Origin: Quercus robur
Taxonomy: Eukaryota; Streptophyta; Magnoliopsida; Fagales; Fagaceae
Direction: 5' to 3'
DNA: 64,000 bases
Assembly: GCF_932294415.1 (NCBI RefSeq)
Contig: NC_065539.1
Span: 52,161,501-52,225,500 of the forward strand
Made by a program: the position numbers and the translations under genes. Within the stretch, counting starts at the first letter, position 1. Each line of letters opens with the position of its first letter. The notes under the pieces are model-generated. The model did not search any database. It was given only the letters and a program-made list of their open reading frames with translations, and was not told the DNA's origin. Shown here piece by piece: positions 58,463 through 64,000 of the stretch.

Positions 58463-61400
58463 ATTGCTTAAGCTGGAACTGCCGGGGGCTTGGGAACCAC
58501 CGGCGAGTTCGTGAGCTTTCAGAATTAGTGAAGGCGAAAGGTCCCAGGGTGATCTTCTTGATGGAAACCAGGAAGAAAAAATCATATTTGGAGAGATTGA
58601 GATGCCGGTTGAAGTACGATAATATGTTCATCGTCCCAAGGAGGAATTTAGGGGGTGGGCTGGCTTTGCTATGGAATAATGATCTTAACTTGCATATTAG
58701 GACGTTCTCGCCGCGACATATCGATGCTGTGGTAAATCCAGGAATTGATGACGCCTGGCGCTTTACGGGGTTCTACGGAGCTCCTGAAGCGGCCAACCGG
58801 GAAGATTCTTGGTCAGTGTTGCGACACCTCGGCTCCCAGTTTGTCTTGCCTTGGGTGTGTATCGGAGATTTTAATGAAATCACAAGAGTGAACGAGAAAT
58901 CGGGAGGGGCCATTCGTCCAGAGAAACAGATGCAAGACTTCAGAGATTGTTTGGATGTTTGTGGTCTTAAGGACCTGGGTTTTTCGGGTCTGCCTTTTAC
59001 TTGGTGTAATAGAAGATACAATGAAGCTTTAGTTTGGGTTCGCCTTGATAGAGCGGTGGCTACGGTAGATTGGATTCTTAAATTCCCCACGGCTCGCCTT
59101 CATCATTTGCCAGGTTCGTCCTCGGATCACAAACCTTTATGGCTGGTTTCAGATGATCTCCAAACCCGGTTTAATCGAGCTAAAAAACCGTTTAGGTTTG
59201 AGGCCATGTGGCTCAATGACGAGCGTTGCGAGGGTGTGGTTCACTCTGTTTGGGATAGGAATATAGGCGGAGACCCAGTGAGTAGGGTAATGAGTAAGGT
59301 TGGGGAGTGTCAAACCCAACTTAAACTTTGGGACAAAAACGTTTTTGGGAATGTTCGCAAGGCTTTGGCTAGAAATAGAAAGCTCCTGGTTTTAGCAGAA
59401 GGTGATTCCATGGCCGGCAAGAATCATGCTCGGGTTAAACTCCTCTCTGAGGAAATATCTAGGCTAATGGACTTCGAGGAACGAATGTGGAGCCAGAGGT
59501 CTAAAACAGAGTGGCTAAGATATGGAGACCAAAATACTAAGTATTTCCACTGTCGAGCAACGGAGAGAAATAAAAAGAATTTTATCTCGGGGCTGGAAAA
59601 CGCTCATGGGGAGTGGATTGAGGGGGAGGAGCAGATTGGGGTGATGTTGACTAGTTACTACTCAAATCTTTTTTCCACTGCTAACCCAACAGAGTTGGAA
59701 TCAGTCCTTAGAGGAGTGCAACCAAGGGTGTCCGAAGCGATGAATTCGGAACTGCTAAAACCTTTCAGAATGGATGAGGTTCACATTGCTCTCAAGCAAA
59801 TGAAACCGGATACTGCCCCTGGTCCAGACGGTCTCCCGCCTTTATTCTATAAGAATTTCTGGGTGAAGGTGGGCGCAGAGGTGTCGGAAGCAGTCCTTTC
59901 AGTGCTAAACTCTGGTACCCTTCCTCCTCATCTAAACCACACTTTCATTTCTTTGATTCCAAAAAACAAAAGCCCCAGGAAAGTCACTGAATTCCGGCCG
60001 ATCAGCTTGTGTAATGTGTTATATAAATTAATTGCAAAAGTATTGGCAAACCGTTTAAAACCCATGCTGCCTATTCTGATCTCTGAGTCCCAGAGCGCCT
60101 TCATGTCCGAGAGGCTCATTACAGACAATATTCTTATAGCTCATGAGACTCTGCATTACTTGAAGACTAAAAGAACGGGGAAGATGGGTTTTATGTCCAT
60201 GAAGCTTGACATGTCCAAAGCTTACGACCGAGTCGAATGGATCTATTTAGAAAAGATCATGGAGAAAATGGGATTTAACTGCAAATGGATCAACCTTATT
60301 GCTATGTGTATCCGGTCTGTGACGTATTCAATTATGCTTAACGGTCAACCACACGGCTTGATTACTCCAACCAGGGGGCTGCGTCAAGGCGATCCATTAT
60401 CGCCGTACCTTTTCCTGCTAGTGACGGAGGGTTTACATGCTCTGTTTGAAGAAGCAAAGGACAGGGGAGAAATTAGGGGTGTCTCTTTATGCCCGATGGG
60501 TCCGCGGATTTCTCATCTTCTGTTTGCGGACGATAGTTTAGTCTTTTGTAGAGCCACAGTTGCAGAATGTGTTAAGATTCAATCCATTCTCTTCAGATAT
60601 GAGCATGCTTCTGGACAGAGCATTAACAGAGGCAAGACAAATCTTTTTTTCAGTTCAAATACACACCCGGAGGTTCAAGTAGCCATAAAAGCTTTTCTGG
60701 GTTTACCGGTAACTTCGAGATTTGAACAATATTTGGGATTGCCGTCCTTAGTGGGCAGATCAAAAAAGAAGTCTTTTAGTCTCATCAAAGAAAGGATTTG
60801 GAAGAAGTTGAAGGGGTGGAAAGAGAGGCTCTTATCGCAGGCTGGTCGCGAAATTCTTGTCAAGGCCGTCATCCAAGCGATCCCTATCTACACTATGTCC
60901 TGTTTTAGGCTGCCAAAAGGTCTGATCAGTGAAATTGAGACCCTAATGAGAAAATTCTGGTGGGGTTATAGAGGGGACCAAAAGAAGATACATTGGATCA
61001 GTTGGGAAAAATTATGTCAACCCAAGAAGGAGGGTGGGATGGGCTTCAAAGAGTTAATCAAGTTCAATGATTCTATGCTTGCAAAACAGATTTGGAGACT
61101 CGGGAATAATGAGGGGTGTCTTTTCCATCGAGTGTTCAAGGCCAAGTTCTTTCCCAACTGTTCGGTCTTTGACTGTAAGGTTTCCACGAAGGGTTCATAC
61201 GCCTGGAGAAGTATTGTTCAGGCTAGGCACGTTATGGATTTGGGCTCGGTTTGGAGAATAGGTGACGGGAAATCAGTTAAGATCAGGGGAGATAGGTGGC
61301 TCCCCCAAAATACAGCCTCAAAAATAGTGTCCCCGATCTCTGTTTTGCCTCCCGGGTCGATGGTGTGCGACCTCATTAATCAAGACGAGCATCTGTGGAA

Positions 61401-61677
61401 AAATGATTTGATCACACGAGAATTTTTACCCCATGAAGCCAACATAATAAAAGGCATCCCCCTAAGTGACCGAAATATCCCAGATAAACAGGTGTGGCAT
61501 GCCTCAACTCATGGAGTCTTTACAACTCGATCTGCTTACAAGTTGCTGGCTCTGGAGGAGAGGAAAAATTTCCCAACGTGCTCTACAAACAGAAGATCCA
61601 GCAAATTTTGGCAAGGCATCTGGAGTTTGCAGGTACCGTACAAGGTTTCGTCACTTTATTTGGAGGGCAGCAAATGA
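58459..61677 (+). CDS. LINE ORF2: endonuclease and reverse transcriptase (ends early by frameshift)
   Basis: 1072 residues before the premature stop. An APE-type endonuclease occupies about 1-230: SWNCRGLGNHRR, METR, GDFNEI (D137, N139) and SSDHKPL (D223, H224). The reverse transcriptase occupies about 470-760: TAPGPDGLPPLFYK, FRPISLCNVLYKLIAKVLANRLKP, KLDMSKAYDRVEW (D584), GLRQGDPLSPYLF and LLFADDSLVF (FADD at 692-695). All catalytic residues I can judge are present. The frame shifts at the TTT of 61646-61648, where one extra base precedes the zf-RVT region, and stops at 61677. The protein nicks the target DNA and reverse transcribes the LINE RNA there. Confidence 0.93.
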   Translation: MNCLSWNCRGLGNHRRVRELSELVKAKGPRVIFLMETRKKKSYLERLRCRLKYDNMFIVPRRNLGGGLALLWNNDLNLHIRTFSPRHIDAVVNPGIDDAWRFTGFYGAPEAANREDSWSVLRHLGSQFVLPWVCIGDFNEITRVNEKSGGAIRPEKQMQDFRDCLDVCGLKDLGFSGLPFTWCNRRYNEALVWVRLDRAVATVDWILKFPTARLHHLPGSSSDHKPLWLVSDDLQTRFNRAKKPFRFEAMWLNDERCEGVVHSVWDRNIGGDPVSRVMSKVGECQTQLKLWDKNVFGNVRKALARNRKLLVLAEGDSMAGKNHARVKLLSEEISRLMDFEERMWSQRSKTEWLRYGDQNTKYFHCRATERNKKNFISGLENAHGEWIEGEEQIGVMLTSYYSNLFSTANPTELESVLRGVQPRVSEAMNSELLKPFRMDEVHIALKQMKPDTAPGPDGLPPLFYKNFWVKVGAEVSEAVLSVLNSGTLPPHLNHTFISLIPKNKSPRKVTEFRPISLCNVLYKLIAKVLANRLKPMLPILISESQSAFMSERLITDNILIAHETLHYLKTKRTGKMGFMSMKLDMSKAYDRVEWIYLEKIMEKMGFNCKWINLIAMCIRSVTYSIMLNGQPHGLITPTRGLRQGDPLSPYLFLLVTEGLHALFEEAKDRGEIRGVSLCPMGPRISHLLFADDSLVFCRATVAECVKIQSILFRYEHASGQSINRGKTNLFFSSNTHPEVQVAIKAFLGLPVTSRFEQYLGLPSLVGRSKKKSFSLIKERIWKKLKGWKERLLSQAGREILVKAVIQAIPIYTMSCFRLPKGLISEIETLMRKFWWGYRGDQKKIHWISWEKLCQPKKEGGMGFKELIKFNDSMLAKQIWRLGNNEGCLFHRVFKAKFFPNCSVFDCKVSTKGSYAWRSIVQARHVMDLGSVWRIGDGKSVKIRGDRWLPQNTASKIVSPISVLPPGSMVCDLINQDEHLWKNDLITREFLPHEANIIKGIPLSDRNIPDKQVWHASTHGVFTTRSAYKLLALEERKNFPTCSTNRRSSKFWQGIWSLQVPYKVSSLYLEGSK

Positions 61678-62566
61678 AGCTATTCCAACCCTGTACAATC
61701 TGCAGAGAAGGAGGGTGGTTCAAACCGCTTACTGCCAAAATTGTAAGGCTGCTTGTGAGGATACAGTACACGCATTATGGGGCTGTCACAGGCTGGTGGT
61801 GGTTTGGGAGAAGGATGCGGAGCTAATGAAGTGTTCAAGATTTAAGTGCTCTGTTTTTGCTGATTTACTGGAGTTGTTCTTCTCTCTAAGGGACCGAATA
61901 GATGTAAATCTATTATGCATAACTATGTGGTTAGTCTGGAACAGAAGAAACTCGGCTAGAGTCGGGGACTCAGTGGTGGAGCTTCATCACATTCGGGCTA
62001 AGGCAGAGGTGTTCTTGCTGGACTTTCAATCGGCCCAGGGGCCAGAGCACCGGTTGCCAACTGCTTGCACTAGTGCAGTTAGGTGGAGGCCCCCCAATTC
62101 CCCTCTCTTCAAAATTAATTTTGATGGAGCGCTCTTCAGTGATCTCCGGGCTGCTGGCCTAGGCGTGGTGATTCGTGACTCACGCGGGTTGGTGGTGGGA
62201 GCTTTGGCTGAACGCATCCCAATTCCAATGTCTGCTGCTACGGTGGAAGCTCTTGCGTGTCGCCGTGCCCTTCACTTTGCAAAAGAGTTCGGTATTAGTG
62301 AGTTCGTTTGTGAAGGTGATGCGGAAGTTATCATTAGAGCTTTACTGGCTAAGGAGGTGTTTCATCCTGAATTCGGACATGTGTTGCAAGACGCCCTTGT
62401 ATTAGCAGATAGTTTTCGAGCTTGTAATTTTGCTCACATTAAACGTGTAGGTAACTCGGTTGCCCATTTTCTTGCTAGACATGCTAAGTTTGGCATTGAG
62501 CTACAGGTTTGGCGTGAGGCCATTCCTGAGGACATAGCTCCCCTTGTAACGAGGGACTCTTTGTAA
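61640..62566 (+). pseudogene. LINE ORF2 C-terminal part in the shifted frame: zf-RVT and RNase H
   Basis: Continues ORF2 one frame over. The zf-RVT segment has RHFIWRAANEAIPTLYNLQRR and CQNCKAACEDTVHALWGC (Cys/His cluster). The RNase H-like domain has FKINFDGALFSDLRAAGLGVVIRDSRG, VEALACRRAL and CEGDAEVIIRAL, with the acidic catalytic residues D, E and D present, ending NSVAHFLARHAKFG. Stop at 62566. It has no start codon of its own at the junction, so it is probably untranslated in this copy. Confidence 0.88.
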
Positions 62567-62651
62567 CTCCTTGTTTTTTCCTTCTTTCTTTCTTAATATA
62601 TTTTGACCTTCGGGTCTGGTTTCTCAAAAAAAAAAATATCTAATAATATTT

Positions 62652-63000
62652 TAATAAACTCTTAATTTAGTTGGATTTATATATGAATATTAGAATTGAT
62701 TGAGTATAGTTGAATAAGTATGTGATAAAATGATGTGTCATGTTGGATTATAGGAATAAAACATAGAATTTACATAACATCTTTACTGAATTTAATCTAT
62801 ATTCTAAAGAAGACTTATACGAAGGTTGAGGTTTTTTTTTTTTGTTTTTTTTTAGTATTAGATTCTTTGTACAAAAAAAAAAGAAAAAGAAAAAAAAATC
62901 TTATATTATATGCTCATTGATGAGTGATAATGCTGAGATGATGAGTAAAAATTCTTATATTATGCTCGCTGATGAGTGATGATATTGACCAAAACATCTT

Positions 63001-63035
<35 letters not shown>

Positions 63036-63483
63036 GGAAAGATCGAGAACTTTTATTATAACGAGAAAAAATTCAGTTCATCTTGAGTCACACCCGACTC
63101 AATTAATGAAGGATTTTCTACTATCTAAATTACAAAATTATCCAAAACATTTACGTTCTTGGCATATTGTGCCAGGATACCTCTTTGATATTTAAGTTAA
63201 TAAACATAGAATTTTGTGATAACAAATACAAATTTTTTTGGCAAGGTCTTCCAAGTTCTTAAGTTTTCGAGAATGGTCATATATGTAATTATGTATTGGT
63301 TAACTTTGTGCCAATGCATTGGACACAAACTGTGTCCTAAGGCTTTCAAAGATTTAACTTCGTGGTGTTCCGAGATTTACACCTTTTTTTGGCTTAGAAA
63401 ATTAGCCTAATAACATATGTAATCAATATCTGATAACATATGATGAGATTTTTCCAACGAACTTAATCAACTATATTTTTTTC
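62652..63483. other. Intergenic, with an AT microsatellite
   Basis: (TA)n of about 14-15 repeats at 63004-63032, and T/A runs near 62830-62900. A GCTCATTGATGAGTGATAAT-like word occurs twice (about 62910 and 62965). No gene. Confidence 0.5.
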
Positions 63484-63617
63484 GTGAGTTCTAATTAACT
63501 CAACTAATAAAGTCTTTTATAATTGAATAAAAGATATAAGATTCAATTCATGTCTACACCAAAAAATTGATTGGTGTCTTAGTTTAATAATAAAGTAAAA
63601 ATCTCTTAAAAAAATAA
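63484..63617 (+). mobile_element. tRNA-derived SINE, same family as 21693
   Basis: Head GTGAGTTCTAATTAACTCAA, B-box-like GATTCAATTCATG, then TTGATTGGTGTCTTAGTTTA and CTCTTAAAAAAATAAA. Imperfect flanks AACTATATTTTTTTC and AACTACGTTTTTTTTC. A diverged copy. Confidence 0.65.
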
Positions 63618-64000
63618 AACTACGTTTTTTTTCAAAACAAACCAAAGAAAAGAAAAAGAAAAAGCAAAATGTACATGATTTATACCATTTCAAAACTTTT
63701 ATTTAAGTACATACCTTTGGTGACAATGACGGATATGCTTTTTGGAGGAATTATGAGGTGGCATGATTTGTGCAACATAAAATGACACAATTTATATCAT
63801 AACTCGTTCACATAATAAGTTATAAGTGGTATGAGATGATGATGAGTTTATATGGAGACATTTTTCTACCATTTACAACTCACGACATGAATGAATTATA
63901 ACACAAATTAGTCACTTTATGTGGCACAAATTATATCACTTTATGTGATACTGGCATAACTTTTTTTGGAAATTGCAATACACAGTACACGCATGCATGA
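63618..64000. other. AT-rich end of window
   Basis: Words such as ACATAAAATGACACAATTTATATC and TTTATGTGGCACAAATTATATC recur in inverted and direct form (about 63770-63960), suggesting part of a MITE cut by or near the window edge. No gene. Confidence 0.4.

Larger units (their letters stand above)
56617..62635 (+). mobile_element. Full-length L1-type LINE, 6.0 kb
   Basis: Flanked by a perfect 16-bp target-site duplication ATATCTAATAATATTT (56601-56616 and 62636-62651). It has a 5' UTR of about 223 bp, ORF1 (56840-58462), ORF2 starting inside ORF1's stop (58459), a TTTGACCTTCGGGTCTGG 3' end and a short A tail. Everything is intact except for one base gained near 61646-61648 in ORF2. The perfect duplication and nearly whole ORFs indicate a recent insertion. 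Confidence 0.95.

Overview
This is plant nuclear DNA, AT-rich and mostly transposon-derived. Spliced GT-AG genes, a plant copper amine oxidase, a plant-type SurE with nine coding exons, an initiator-Met tRNA primer site in an LTR element, tRNA-derived SINEs and a plant L1-type LINE all point to a eudicot. The gag family and the SINE/MITE style look like those I associate with Fagales/Fagaceae (oak, chestnut, beech), but that is inference, not proof. I see no bacterial, organellar or CRISPR sequence.

Host genes. (1) 1835-2628 (-): first coding exon of a secreted copper amine oxidase, ending at a splice donor; the catalytic domain is not in the window. (2) 6011-7729 (+): intact single-exon CDS of a truncated-type HSP70 (HSP70-8/HSP70T-2 type), with an intron in its 5' UTR (4508-6008). 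(3) 15044-18774 (-): seven coding exons, 424 aa, a Sec14/CRAL-TRIO lipid-transfer protein. (4) 49418-56196 (-): nine coding exons, 303 aa, a SurE-type 5'-nucleotidase. Genes 3 and 4 are invisible as long ORFs; I assembled them by hand from splice sites, reading phase and protein motifs, and every exon junction keeps frame. The genes share no evident pathway; they are independent housekeeping or stress genes.

Repeat landscape. 0.45-1.4 kb: local direct repeat. 1.5-1.8 kb: MITE in the amine oxidase intron. 7.6-12.4 kb: the 3' end of the HSP70 gene was duplicated, a 144-174 bp tandem array lies between the two copies, and the second copy was later hit by a CpG-dense Tourist-like element and an LTR-like piece. 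19.2-20.2 kb: a MITE caught in a 430-bp tandem duplication. 21.2-21.9 kb: a 74-bp tandem repeat with a SINE inside. 28.8-38.4 kb: an older 1.1-kb segmental duplication, one copy of which holds a complete 7.3-kb gag-only LTR retrotransposon, itself carrying a hAT element. 40.5-42 kb: two LINE wrecks. 42.2-44.5 kb: two hairpin MITEs. 56.6-62.6 kb: a full-length LINE with a perfect 16-bp target-site duplication, overlapping ORF1/ORF2 (ATGA), and one base gained in a T run that breaks ORF2. It lies head to head with the SurE promoter.

The most unusual signals are the TCGCGA-dense modules that recur in two unrelated elements, the TGAACAGT-containing palindromes in the cores of several MITEs, the gag-only LTR element, and a weak miR156-like hairpin at 46.86 kb. 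I found no clearly new multi-gene system.
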